Shown piece after piece: positions 34,992 through 49,900 of a DNA stretch of 64,000 nt. The translations under genes were made by a program, and so were the position numbers. Below the pieces are notes generated by a model. It was not told the DNA's origin. It did not search any database and worked only from the letters and a program-made list of their open reading frames with translations. This DNA comes from Cydia pomonella. Lineage: Eukaryota > Arthropoda > Insecta > Lepidoptera > Tortricidae. The DNA lies in assembly GCF_033807575.1 (NCBI RefSeq), contig NC_084708.1, positions 1,426,001 through 1,490,000 of the forward strand, in the 5' to 3' direction. Each line of letters opens with the position of its first letter. Position 1 is the first letter of the stretch.

Positions 34992-37900
34992 ATGTCCTCG
35001 AATAACTTAACAAAGTCTGCGTATGAAAAGGATCAAAATGATAATAATTTGTGTAAGAAACATGCCTCACGTTGTGATAAAGGTAAGTTTTTGTCCTTGA
35101 AATGCTTGAAACAGTGAAAATTTTTGCGTACTTATTTAGTCCTTAACACATTCACTGCCAGACGAAAAACGGCACGCTACCCCAGGAACCGGGCAATAGA
35201 TATAAGCGTCCGCTGTGCGGGTTGGCAAACTCACATTATGATTAAACCAGTACTGTACGCCCTGCGTGCGCCAGAGCTGTGCTAAGTTTCATAGTCAAAC
35301 ATCCTAGTACTTTTATTTTGTTAGTACGGATCTACTCACGCCCTTCACAACGTGATGCATTTACAAAGGAATTATTAATGTAAGTAATCAAAATTAAACC
35401 ATTTAATTATAATTTGACACGGATTATCGGGTCGTGCATATACATAGGTAAGTCTCCAATTTGTAATTTAAGATATTAAAAAGTAATTGATCCATGTCTA
35501 TACTGTCTATAAATAATATTATAGGTAACAAGTAAATAAATCTCTGCCGGTGTCAACCCTGCGATATGCCTGTGAAGATGTGCGCTCACCAGGTGGGTCC
35601 TTTGGCGTAGACGGTAGTCGTCTATAGCTGTGTATAAAGTGAACTCCCGCAGCGGGTTGTCCGGCATCCGAGTAAAGTTTACGAGCGCCCACCTGGTGGG
35701 TTCCTGGCAGTGAATGTGTTAATTTTCATTTTATTTAGATATTTTCTATTTTAGATTATTACCGCTCAGTGTGCCCATCAAAACTAAGTAAGCGTGAGCT
35801 AGAGGACTTATATTACTCTCTATTAGAGAATAATTTAGAGTTGAAGCGAACAATCAATGCCCAAACTGAGAAGAACCGAATACTATCAACCAAAGTGCAG
35901 AGAATGACGTCTCAGACTAAGGCTTATACGGGCAAGGACTGCTGTGCTGCGGCTAAAGCTGTTATCAATGAGCAACGAGAAGGGTAAGATAACTAAGGTC
36001 AATCTGGGGAATGCCGACATATAAAAGTATTGGTTAGGAAGACAATCTTATGGTAAGACCCGTGGTATTTGTATTCATACTGCGCTCAAACGCAGCCAGA
36101 AAGGAAGAGCTTTTCGTTTCCTGGTCTACCGACTTTCTGTAAGTGGAGTATTTATACAAGTACAAGAGTTAGAAGTGACGAAAGATCTTGTAAATTCAAT
36201 GTGGCCAAATCTGTCTGTGGGTAATTCCATACATGAATGTTTTTTCAAAAAATAATACACAATTAATGACAACCAGTCTGGCTTAGTGGGTAGTGACGCT
36301 GCCTATGAAGCCAACGGTCCCGGGTTTGAATCCCGGTAAGGGCATTTATTTGTGTGATGAACGCAGATATTTGTTCCTGAGTCATAGGTGTTTTCTATGT
36401 TTATAAGTATGTATTTATCTATACATATACATATGTATATCGTTGCCTAGTACCCATAGTACAAGCTTTGCTTAGTATGGGGCTAGGACGATCTGTGTAA
36501 GATTATCCGCAAATATTTATTTATTTCTTTACAGGATAGCAGACCTAACGAAAGCCAATGAGGCCTTAGCAGATAGGATCCGAAAGCTCAGCACACAGTT
36601 GTGTACCACCAAACAGTTCCTGAAACATAACCCCAGTAACCGGAGCTGCTACAAGTGTTTTGCTAATACTCATAATTCTATCAAGTGAGTATGTGGGGAA
36701 CAAATTTTTTGTCAAAGTTTATTTAACTTGAAATCTTTGCATGTAAACAATATAGGCAGAAGACAATTGAGGCGTATTGGCAAAGTAAATTTTGTAGTCA
36801 TGAAAATTTACTGCCATCTTTCGAAACAGGAGTTTTTTGTGGACTTAGTGTAGAGATGTAGATGTAGTGTAGGGACGCCTGGCCGGAAGCAGGCGGGCTG
36901 TCGATCGGACTTAGTGTAACTGGCCTTCATACTGGCAAAGAGAATTTGAAATAGAGGTGGATTGTCAAAGTGGCGCCATCTAATAGATCAAAGGCCAAGA
37001 TTATGCGAGTCCACTATGCGAATATCTACCCTGCAGCAATTTTTTTTTACTTGGACTCTGTTGCCTAGGTAATAAGGGTGATGACTGATGACATTTTGGC
37101 TAAAGTACAAATATCCCAGTTCCGCAATGGAATTCCGCTTGGTGCCCATGGAACGAAATGAAGTACATAGAAATACATATTTAATGAATGACCTAACTCT
37201 AATATCTGTTGGCTTTTGGACCAGGCTCCATACAAAGTTGCCCGTGGTCCTGTATCCGAATTTACTGTAGAACAGGGTTCAAATTAACAACAGGAAAATG
37301 TTGAATGATAGGCCTAAAGAGAATAATTTACTAAATCATAATACCTCTATTTAAAAATAGGTAGTATGGTGTTATACCATTTACATTTTTTTTTAGATAA
37401 AGAATATAAAAATAGTTGTTGGTTTATTTATAGAATTCATTCATCAATGTCCTTGCAAAACAAATCATCAGCTGCCAACCTGAAATCTGCTGCAGTGTCT
37501 ACCACACAGATTGAGCAGTAAGTAAAAAATATATAGAAATAAAAAAAACAATGGGTTGCACTCCGGAAGTGCTGGCAGAAGTGAAAACTTGAATATGAAT
37601 GTTGTGCATTTTTTATATTTTGGAATGGTTAGGGAATAATTTTGCACTAATTGCTTTAATTAACATTATAAAAGTGGTAAAATACTATATTCATTTATTG
37701 CGGTTTACTTACTGGCTTCAATGACATTGTAACAGTTTTTCGATCAGGTCACGTGTCTGTCTTACGAATTTCCAAACTGACGAATCTGTCGGTCACGTGA
37801 CCTGTCGTGAGTTTAACATTTATTCCCATCACAAAAAGTGCACAGCGCCGCTAAGGAAGTTTTCACTTCAAAAGACATATATTCTAAGCACTAAATAAGT

Positions 37901-40900
37901 TTGTTTAAGGATTCATATTATATAAAATAATATGGTTGCCAATACTAACTGTCGCACAGTGTCACATACTGGTGGAATCCTGCCTATAAACGAACAAAAA
38001 CTGAAAACAAAAATATTTTTTTGGCAAAATTTTTATTTTTGTTAAGTACAAGCTTTTATAACTGACTGTACTTTTTTTAGACAGGCGACTAATACTCATC
38101 GAGCTAATTCTGGAAACCCCTAACACAATTAGGTTGTGTTGTTTTATCACAGAGTTTCTATGGCCACCTCCTGTCTCCATCATTAGATCATTCCATCATC
38201 AGATCAGCTCGATGGTACCATAATATTGCATTGTCAGTATAAACATATGCATGCAAAATTTTAGCTCAATCGGAAACCGGGAAGTGGATCAAATTTAACT
38301 TGCAAGATTTGATTACAGACCCACAGACAACGTGACAGGTGAAACTAAATAAAAGCTTGTAACAATAATATACATAATTATGTATCACTTTGAATGTAAG
38401 TTTTTATATTAGGTGACCCATTTTCAAACACGTCTTAACACGTGTATGTTTACAATATTTGTTTGATTAAAAAAAAACTTTTAGTTTGTTCCAAATTGAA
38501 CCTACCTGTATTGACCATAAGGTCGATATTTAAACTGTGTTATGCAAATCATAATCTCATAAACTAAAATAATCAGTGTAATATTTTAGAGAACCTCCTT
38601 CAACAAGGGCTGCTGAAACGAATACTTTAGAAAATGGCCTGGAGAATGTTGAAAAGTAAGTAAATAAGTTTTAGCTGTGTGCACGGCAGAGGTGCTATCC
38701 TGGCGGCCATGGGACACATTAAGTTATTTGTCAGTTCACCGATGTCAAATAGTATTATCATTTTTCACCTCACCTCCTCACCACTAAATCTTCTAAATTT
38801 CAGGCATTCATAGACTAAGACAACCGCTTACGATTATTTAGGCCGTATAGGGAGCGTGCATAAACTGTAGGGTGAGCACAGAATTCATCAGATTTTTGAC
38901 TCGAGATGTAAATGTGAAGTTTATGCTTCCAATGTAATCCACAAGATGGCAGAACCTGCTATGCACAAGAAAACGTACGAGAACGGTAGATGGCAGCACT
39001 TGCTTTGACGTGAAGTGTCAATGTGCATGTTTATGTTTCCGATTCAGGCCACAAGATGGCAGATCCAACGCGCACGGTCCCTATGTTTGTTTGTCGTAAC
39101 TTGTCGCAATAATGAAAATTTGCCACTGAAATTCACACCTATAGTGCAGGGAATAGAGTTGATTTTGTTTTGTTTGAAAATTGAACGAAAGAAAACAAAT
39201 GCGACTCTGTTCCAATAGGGAGTATTACTGCAATGTTCTGCCGCCAGAGTGCAGCACTAGCTATCGTAAACCATAGAGTAACTTATACATATTGTGCCTT
39301 AACCCTTTACCAGGCTAAGGGATATATATTTCCCACATGCGGCTCTTTAAACATGTGTTCTATTTTCGATAAGTAAGACTGACATTCGACTGTCATTTTT
39401 GAACTGTCATTTAGACAAGTTTGCATCAAGGCGGATTGTTTAAACCTGCCCACCGGGAAACGCGAAAATCGTAATTTAGTTATCTGCATCTTCATCGCTC
39501 AAATACGCAAAAGTGATAGAGAGGTTAGATAACGAAATTTCGATTTTTTTGTTTGGCGGTAGACCCTCAGATTGTGATGGATTGTAGTAGTGGCGCCCTC
39601 TACGCAGAGTTCGCGTAATATTCCCTATTACTTGAGATTATTTAACTAAAGGGTTTTTTCAGCGTTAGGTTCATTTTTTCTAGGACAGACGCGGAAACCG
39701 TGTGTAGCGAAAACAAATGCAGATCTATAGTGGAACAGTTTAAGCAGAAAATAGAAGATTTAGAAGAGGTGAGTCTTTAAATTTCTGTAACACATATTAT
39801 AAAAAAATATTTAGCCTATGTACGTTCCATTGCTGGGCACACGCCTCCTCTCGATTGCGGGAGTGGGTGGACTATATCCTCACTGGCCCGAAGCAAAATT
39901 AAAATAAATAAATTAATCGTATTGGAGATTTTATTAATAATATCTGGGAGATCGAGCTTTGCTCGGAAAAAATATATAAACTAAAAAATGCGCGTTTCCC
40001 AGAGATCTAGCTAGATCGATTTTCGCCCTCGAAAACCCTCATATTGCAAATTTCATCGAAATCTTTAGATTTATATGTATATACAAAAATTACTCGTTTA
40101 AAGGTATACAAATTTGGAAGTTTTCGCGGAGGTATCCTTGTTGTTTATATCATTAAAAAAAATAAGCGATCGTGTTTATTCTTTGACCACATTAGTAATG
40201 GATATTTCTTTTGTTTTTTGTCAGGAACTAGCTAAAACACATACGGAGTATTCGAGCCGAATGACACAATTAGAAAACCAGGTGTGATTTTTTTTATGTC
40301 TTACTATACCAACACTTAACCCTTATCTTTCCATTGTAACACCCGTGATACATGGAACATAAAAAAATCTAGCAGGTTCACTTTACTACCCAACAAAATA
40401 ATTCTGCTATAACTATGTCGTTCTACCCTCCTTTAATAGGTTTAGCAAATAATAATGCACACAAGTGTCATTGAAAGAACAGATGTCGTTTCGTACTGCA
40501 AGTTTTGTACTTTTATATTTCTTAGAATAGTATATATTTTTGCATAATCTGCATTTTATTGCATTTACTATCTGTTAGTGCATTAAGATTAACATAGTCG
40601 TCGTATTTAAAAACATTTAATACACAGAATCTTTACATGAAACTGATACATTGCCAAGAACTCAGAAAAGCACATCTGAAAGGGTTTGTATTACATTTAA
40701 TACACTGCCAAGTTGTCGTCGTAAAGTCGTCAAAATATAATAAGTGATAATTTCTGTTGCATTACTTACATGATTTATTTTTATTAAAATTTACATTTTT
40801 CTTCTAAAAATTAGGCAACTAGTTTGTCGAGGGATTGGCATTGGCATTGTATCAAATATGATACATATGATTTTCAGAAACTGGTAATCTCTGGATTTTT

Positions 40901-43900
40901 TTCCTTATTTTTTTGACTCCTTAACTATTTAATAAAGGATCTTTATTGACAATAACAATATACGTATACTTAATGGATATATACAGATGATTACTATAAC
41001 TAGCTTATATCTAAAATAGGCCCTTGAGGCATTGTACCAAGGATGCTGGCGGCATTTCCTCGTTGTATCGCAATACTGATACGTTGTGCGAGGAAGCCGC
41101 CAGCTCTTCGGTCACCAGTTACGTCAACCAGACGTTTCGCGATTTCTCCAAAAAATTTGCAATAAAGTTTATAAATTGTTAGTTAAGGTGCCGTAGGTTC
41201 GAAGAGCGGAGTTTTTAAAAATCGTAGCGCAGTTTTACTGACATAATACTGACAGAAATTTAATTAGTAATTCTCAGATGTTTCTCTAGTATCACTCTAG
41301 GCTATTTTTTTTACTTTCCCTCGATAGAAAAAAACACGAACATAGCTCTTACCTAAATGCATCTTACGAATCTATAACTAATTTTACACAAACGCTAAAA
41401 ATATGAAAATTGCTTCTAAAAATGAGCAATATCATGTTTGATCGAACTCATCGATTTACATATATTACGAGTATACATACTTTATTTCCATTTTAAATTA
41501 CAAAAACCTTGATATCCGCGATCCCGGACACGCCCATCTCGCTCAGGCGCCTCAGTGAGAGTGAGAGAACCCGAACGTGTTGACGTGTTGAATCGCCAGG
41601 TATCTGGGCTGCAGTCGGCCGTGCTGCGCGCGCGCAGCGAGCAGAGCGTGCGCATCAAGGACTCGCTGGAGCTCGTGCGCGGCGCGCGCAACGCCGATGC
41701 CGACAAGGGTGAGGCTGCAGTCTCCGATCTGGGCCGAATTTTGTTGTGTTTTTCTTCGTCAGTATTCGACAAAATTCGGTGGATAGATTAGGGATGAAAA
41801 TTCCGGAGAAAATCAAATGTTTTTTTCGGGAATTTTACCAAATTTCGTTTTTTTTTTCCTGTTTTAATCAGAAATATTAAATACGTCACACACAATGCCA
41901 CTGATGAGTGATGACAGTGTCAAATATATAAAATGCCAGAAACTAACACATTAGACGTGCAACATTAACCTTCCTGTTTAAATTCCCAATTAAATTAATA
42001 TGGAAAAATACAGAAGTTAAAAAAAAAACTTGTTTTTTTTCGGCTTTATTCGTTTTTTTGGAAATATTGTAACTGGAACTAGCATTGTTTTTTAGCATTA
42101 AAAAAAATGAGTCGTTTAGAAATTTATTTATGTTATGTTATTTTTATAAAACTGCTACTCAATTTCTCCAAAATATCAAAAATGCACAACGTTAATATTC
42201 AAGTTTTCACTTCTGTCGGCACTCCCGGAGTGCAACCCGTTGTTTTTTTTAAATATTATATCGGTGGCAAACAAGCATACGGATATCTATTGTTGTGACA
42301 ATGAATTGAACAGTATTCGCTTGCATGCAACTGTGCTTAGTTATAGCAAATAGATATTTGATTTGATTTGGTTTAACGGCCGCTATATAACGGCACCGCT
42401 TATTAGATAACCAGAGCTTTAGTCATCATTCTTTCAAAACCTAAGACCTAATCTTAGGTCAATGTGGGGAAAATATGCATATAACATTTTTGGTTGAGAA
42501 TATCGTCTAAAAAGCGCTGGTGGCCTAGCGGTAAGAGCGTGCGACTTGCAATCCGGAGGTCGCGGGTTCAAACCCCGGCTCGTACCAATAAGTTTTTCGG
42601 AACTTATGTACGAATTATCATTTGATACGAGTATTCACCAGTCGCTTTTCGGCGAAGGAAAACATCGTGAGGAAACCGGATTAATCCCAACAAGGCCTAG
42701 TTTACCCTCTGGGTTGGAAAGTCAGATGGCAGCCGCTTTCGTAAAAACTAGTGCCTACGCCAAATCTTGGGATTAGTTGTCAAGCGGACCCCACGCTCCC
42801 ATGAGCCGTGGCAATATGCCGGGACAACGCGAGGAAGAAGAAGAATACCGTCATTGGGCCAGGTCTCTCGTTTTGTTCACATGCTTCGCTCACACAGAAA
42901 GGAAGCTCTTCCTTTCTGTGTGAGCGAGAAGAGCGACAAGCGCTTTCGCTCCTGCTCTACCGCCTGTACCGACCTGTAAGTGGAGTATGTGTACAAACGC
43001 ATGAGTTAGAAGCGGCGAAACAGCTTGTATAGACGGTTTTACCCGATAGACGGTCTTGACCTTACGAACATACGGCCACAGAACATTGTACGCCGAAAGA
43101 CAAAACATAGTGAAACAATTATTAACTAAATACCTCTCATATAATGAACCTATGTTTTACAAAATAAACACCTTTGACTTTGGCAGACTGTAATTGACGG
43201 TAATTTAGGGTTCAACCACAATATCTATCTATATAAGTATTGCAATAGACAAATAAGAAACAATGAGGTGACCTATCATATATACACACGTCCCGCGCGT
43301 TTTTGGTGTGTACGCGCACGCTCCGGTTGTGGAATGAGCTACCTGCCGAGGTTTTCCCGAGGGTCTAAGGGGGGGGGGGGGGGATATATATCTATCAAGC
43401 TACCTACCGGTTTGAAGAATTAAAAGCATTCACAGAATTTGACGTTTTAGCAGCGGAGTTAGAAACACAGTTATCAATCGAGAAACGAAAAGTGGCCGAG
43501 TTAGAGATGCAGCTCAAGGCGGCAGAATTATCCCAACAGGTTGCCAAGACTGTGGAAAATCATCTCAGCACCAGTTATCAATTGGTATGTACCTTTTCAC
43601 AAGCTTTAATTTAATTATTTAATTTGCAATGTTTGTATGTATCAACCAATTTGATTCCTAGGCCACTATAGAACCATGTCATAATGACTTCTACGACAGT
43701 GCTGCAGTGATGCGTGTCATGTATAGAGTAGTTAAAGCGACAAGGTTCTATAGTGGCCTAGGATTCAAATTGGTTGACTGTATGTATTTGCGGGTAAAAT
43801 CTTGCAAGCTAAATTAGATTCGATGTCAATTACATTCGATGCCAATGTAATAGGTATGGTACCATAGAGCTGATCTGATGTTGGATGCAGGAGATGGCCA

Positions 43901-46900
43901 TAGGGTGATAAAACAACGCAACCTAATTGTGTTTGGGTTTTTTTAGAATTGTTTAGTTCAAAGACAAGTACATTCAGTGATAAAAGTTTGTATAAAAAAA
44001 AAACCGGACAAGTCAGAGTCGGACTCGTCGGTTGTTATAGCGGCAACAGAAATACATCATCTGTGAAAATATCTACTGCTTAACTATTACAGTTCATGAG
44101 ATACGGCTTGGTGACCGACGGACAGACGGACGGCCAGCGGAGTCTTAGTAATAGGGTCCCGTTTTACTCTTTGGGTATGGAACCCTAAAAATCTAAAAAT
44201 CTAATTTTGCAAATCTGATTTCTCAAATTCTGTGTAACCTCTTACTATTATTTAGCTGAACCTAAGCGTAGATAGGTACTTTTCGTGCTTCTATATCAAG
44301 ATATTTTTAACAAACATGGAAACTATAGGTCTAGATTAATAGAAGAAACTGTAATAATATTTTTTGTATGACCGTTTGTTTCATATTTAAAATAAATAAA
44401 TAAAATGACTTGTTAATAAAAAAACTTATTCGTAGATCTCAATTTTCCATTAAAAATATTTTCTAGACGCCCTTATAAAAAACTTGATAGATTTGAAATG
44501 ATTAAATATTTACAAGCTCTCAAATAATTATTTGTTTGATCAATTCTTGTTGTAAATTTGATTTAACAGGAAGAAAAACAATTACGCCAAACGAGTGTTG
44601 AACGATGCAGCGTTTGTTCTAACGTGTTTATGGGCGATACGTCCCCACGGGTAAGTATCTTGTTTTTTTAGAGCACATTAAATAAATTTTATTTTTGAAA
44701 ACGTCTTTAAATTTTGCTGTACAGGCTATGTGTGATGTTGGTGGTCGGTCAATACAAGCGACGCAACGCAACTTTGTATACACCGTGGGCCAATTAAACC
44801 CGACAGATTTGAAAGGTGTATTCTTGACCGCATTTAGAGACTAAAATGTCTTACAATATTTTCTGAAATCGGTCTTGTTTTAGAGATAATGACAATTTGT
44901 TTCTTTTATAACTTAGTCAAAAACGCCTTTTTAGCTGTGACGCTGCCACTATGTGACTTGGTTTAGACATACCTACTGACAGATATTAAAGTGCTAAAGT
45001 ATACTCGCAATTTTCGTCTGTAAATAAAAAAAAAACTTTACTTATTCGTTGTAATGATTTTTTTTCACCAAGGTGTAAAAATAAATAACGTGTCGTGTGC
45101 AGAAAACGCAAAAAGATTTTTTTTGGAGAATTTGGCCAAAACTCATATAGCATTTTTTGCTCCTTATGACCTCAGGAATGCGTGGTTAAAATCTGTCGGG
45201 TTTAATTGGCCCACGGTGTATAATATATTGTAGCCAGATCTTAGAATTGATCCTTTCATGATGAAGCAATTATTTCATAAAATGGTTGGTTGTGGACATC
45301 TAGAAAAAGTCAAACCTAATCTAACCATATCATGAAGTGATCAATCCTAAAATACCATTTCATGAAATTAGCAAATCCTATGATCTGGCCACGCGACACA
45401 TATGAGGTTCATAGTTTAGAAAGCGTCGGATGGAACGAATGATAAATTAATTGAAATGATATTGGGAGCGTGCACGACTGTCACGCAACCTAGTGTCCGC
45501 AATTCTAGGGGAAAACGTCAATTCACTACATGTTATAAAACTACTCCAAAACTAAAAACTACTGAACGGATTTTCATACGACTTTCATCTATCAATAGAG
45601 TGATTCTTGAGGAAGGCTTAAGTATATAATTTGTTAAGGTTTTGTGTAAATTGTTTGAAATATAACGATGTTGTCGGAAAAAATCACGCTGGCTAGGAGC
45701 TTTAATCGAAAACGCTGCCTAATCCGTTTGAGCTATAACAACACAATGTATGGTGGGGTTGTTCCTCATTCATAGGTCTACAAAAAAGTCCGCGATGTGA
45801 AATGTCTATCTTTTAAGGATAACTTACTATATCCATTCTTAACTTCTAGAAAAAGATTACGTAATATGTGGCATTTGCAAAGCTATTTACATGGATACAT
45901 TATTAACAATTATCAAAATAAATACGTTAGTTATATTAAGCATTTCATACAGATTACAATGGTCCCTTACACCATACAATTTAAATGAATATTTCAGGAG
46001 TAATCGTAAATCAAAGTTTCATTTCGAGCCATATAATTGTACGAAATGTTAAAGACGCTATCCGCAGTTAGTTCAAATTTTTACCACCTTATGCGCTGGG
46101 ATCGCTTTACTTACCCCCACCACGCACTTCGCACGGTCCCAATAACAAGATTTCTGTCTTTTCAGCTAATACCGACTACGACCTCAACTAAGACGCCGAA
46201 TGAACTAACAGTCCCCGACGACAAACTATCCAAGTCGGATGATTCGGGTTACGCCGACCATCGACAAGAAACTGATAACGACGAAAAGGTACGTCTTATT
46301 AGAGGAAAGTACCGAGCAAATCTGTCCGAGTCGTCCCGCTCCCACAATTCCATATAAAAAAAAGTCATTATTAAATAAACCTTCACATAACACTGCGTAG
46401 CATGGTCGTAGATGACTAATAATTTTAGCGTTAAATATATATAAAAAAAAAAAAACAAACTAAAGAAATATGTGTTGTTTGTTTCTTGAAGTAACCCAAA
46501 ATTAAATCAAACTGACTTAAAGTTTTTTATTTCGTCCAGAATAATAAGACCAATCTGGAGTTAATGAAAAGGATAGAGGAAATTCAAGCGCAATTAGATG
46601 CCTTACAATTAGCAAAGGTAAGTATTTTTAGTCCAAACATGATTTTTTTAATGTAGTATTTTGATATTAACATTTTAAGAAACAGCATTTTAACAAAAAT
46701 CTGCTTAAATAATAATATTGTTTGAAAAAATATTCAGATTATAATGAAAGTTTTCACACATATTTTGTGAATGCGATAAGCGATTGGCCTTGTTAAGATG
46801 TTGATTGTTTAAAGAAAATGATTTATTCAAATTTAAACAAAATAAAATTCACTTGATTATTAAAGTTATCATAAATTATGCAAATCTCAAAACTGTTTAC

Positions 46901-49900
46901 TATTTTCCTCAGGCTGAAAAGAATAGCGCTGAACAAGAATCATCTCCGTATCCTAAAACATTTGATTACTATTATAAATCTGACGATGAACAAGATTTTA
47001 AAGATGTTAAGACCTCGCCAAAACCAACACGAATATCTATTTCTGAACGTGAAGCTACAGTAATAAATGTACCAATAGAACCTGAAAATACAGAAAACAA
47101 TATGTATGATAGTGAAAGAAAAAATAACAGGACACATGACAGTGAAAAACTAAATGCGATGATTGAAACGGATACACCTGCTAAAGATAATGAATATTTG
47201 TATAGAGAAATTTATGTAAGAAATGATTCTAATTCAGATAAAAGTAATGAAACTCAAGTAAACAATTCAGCCGAACAAGTTGTTGAAAATTGCTCAGTTA
47301 AATGCGAATGCCCCGATGACAATACTGATCTTGAAACAAATACCGACAAGACTGAAAATAATGAGACGAAAAGTCCGGAAAAATTAAGTCGTACAGTTAA
47401 CATAGAAGATCAGTTGAATTATCCAAAAGAAACTGAACAAGGAGACTTTTCAAACAACATTCAAACAGATGTTGAAATTGTAATACCAAAACCTATCAAC
47501 TATTATAACAAATCTACTACAGAAATACCACTAAACGGTGAAAAGGTTACAAGTAACAGACATCCTTCTATAATTCGTAATTCAAAACCTTTAACGAATA
47601 AAAATGATGATAATTTTCAGCAAATACCAGGGCCTATACCTATCAATGACTCAGCAGCTAAACGAAGAGTTTCTTTAACAAAGAAAAAGATTAAACCTGG
47701 AGGAAAAAGGAAAATTGAACCGGCCAAAGATCAAAGCAAAGATGATAGAAATAAAAAAATCAATAAAAAAGATAAAAAGGTTTTAGGGAAAACTGATCAA
47801 AGAGATTTAAACGATATACGTAAAGTTGAGCCTAGCGATGCAATTAGGCACAAAGAAACACAGGAACCTAAAAGTGAAGGATTAGAAAATGAAAACTTGC
47901 CATTCGATGACAAAACGAATAGCATAAGAAGAATACATGAATATGGTAAGTGTTTGTATTCTTCATAATGATCCAGATACCAGCTAGAATTGTAAAATGC
48001 ATCTATCCAGCTTAAGAGTCCCATAATCTTGCCGCCAAAAGTTTCGTATGTAAAACTACTACTCGCTGTAATTTATTTATACTACGATTTCTAGCACTTG
48101 AAACAAGTTTTTTTTTTTATACTACGTCGGTGGCAAACAAGCATACGGCCTGCCTGATGGTAAGCAGTCTCCGTAGCCTATGTACACCTGCAACTCCAGA
48201 GGAGTTACATGCGCGTTGGCGACCCTAACCTACCCCCCTCGTTGAGCTCTGGCAACCTTACTCACTGACAGGAACACAACACTATGAGTAGGGTCTAGTG
48301 TTATTTGGCTGCGGTTTTCTGTAAGGTGGAGGTACTTCCCCAGTTGGGCTCTGCTCTAGATCTGGAATGACATCTGCTGTGCTGTGCCCTACCACACAAG
48401 GCGAGATGACATTCACATTGCCCATACCTCTCTTTTGGACGTACAGTAGAATTCATTTATAACGACGTCGCTTATAACGACTAACCGTTTTTAGCGTCGA
48501 TATTATTTACTCAAGTTCGGTTTAATACAAAATTACATACATATGTAAATATCCGTTTTATACGTCATCCGGTTAGTACGACATAATATCACCGGTCCCT
48601 TGAAGGTCGTTATATCCGGATTCTACTGTAGTTTAAGGACATACCCGGGTCCAGAAAGTACAGTCAGCATCAAACGTAGCGGATCAAAAAACGCTTCAAA
48701 AGTATCTACCATTCTGTAACAGCTTAACAAAAAGTGATGCTTCTATATGTAGAACAATTTAGACTGCAAAAGATATATAAGAGGACGTGAATTTTAGAGA
48801 TTTACCCACATTTAGAAAAAAATTCCGGAATATCAGATACTTTTGGTGCGTTGTTTCATCCGCTACTTTTGTTGCTGACTGTACTAGGCATAGATTTATG
48901 TGTTGTATGTGCATGTCAATGTTTTTTAATTTCATTTTAAAATCAGAGCGTAACTGTTTTCCAATTGTATAGCAACAAGTTTAATACTACGTCGGTGACA
49001 AACCAGCATACGGCCCGCCTGATGGTAAGCAGTTTCCGTAGCCTATGTACGCCTGCAACTCCAGAGGAGTTACATGCGCGTTGCCGACCCTAAACCCCAC
49101 TCCCCCTCGTTGAGCTCTGGCAACCTCACCGGCAGGAACACAACACTATGAGTAGGGACTAGTGTTATTTGGCTGCGGTTTTCTGTAAGGTGGAGGTACT
49201 TCCCCAGTTGGGAAGGCAGTTCCCCATCTGCTCTAGATCTGGAATAATATCCGCTGTGTAGTTTTTGGCACCTATCTAAAATCATTGGCATGCCAGCCAG
49301 CACCAAGTCAAAATAATCAACCATTTATGTTTTTTTTTACGCTTTCTAACTCACAGACATCTGCCAACACCACGTGACATTCTGCACTTGCCCCGAAAAG
49401 TCCGGTCCATCTCTCTCCCTTTTCCATTCATGCAGTGGGAGTCAGATTCTCGCAACCCTTCATAAGGACGGCAGATTTAAGAGATGCAGTTGCAGTGAGT
49501 CTGTCACACTTACTTGAGGCGGGCAGCTGTCTCTTCTTTTAATAGGGTTGTTTCCAATTTTTTGAAACGCTTATATTACGTTCTATATTAACTAAAAGTT
49601 GCCCTAAAATTCAACTTTTATACTAAAAACGGCTTTAAATATGTTAAATTAACAAAACATATTTTGACAGATGCTTTCGCGCCCAAAACGCTCTTTGAAA
49701 ATTATGTGACGTCACAGTTTACGGTTTGACACATAACTACATACACACGTAGAAGATACGAACTGTCAACTGACATTTGTCATTTGTTGTTTATCGCCTA
49801 ACTGTCAACAGTGTCAATCCGAGAGTTGGGACGTCATCAGAATCTTCAATGACGTTTCGAGATTGGTCACGTGACGTGTGCCAAAACATATTTTAAATTC

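Noticed and set aside
40877..40884. Six-base micro-exon between cag and gtaat
   Set aside because: It does not repair the phase mismatch and has no supporting context.
41482..41772. 96-codon - strand ORF
   Set aside because: Antisense shadow of the G+C-rich exon 41600-41708.
42515..42587. Functional tRNA gene
   Set aside because: It is the head of a full SINE copy with body and tail, and the same head recurs at 19606 and 18960 (-).
46805..46912. Start codon of a separate gene at 46805
   Set aside because: The open frame extends upstream only by chance; the acceptor at 46912 and the phase of neighbouring exons place this region in an intron.
49070..49324. 84-codon - strand ORF
   Set aside because: It lies in retroposon family A; similar readings occur in other copies.
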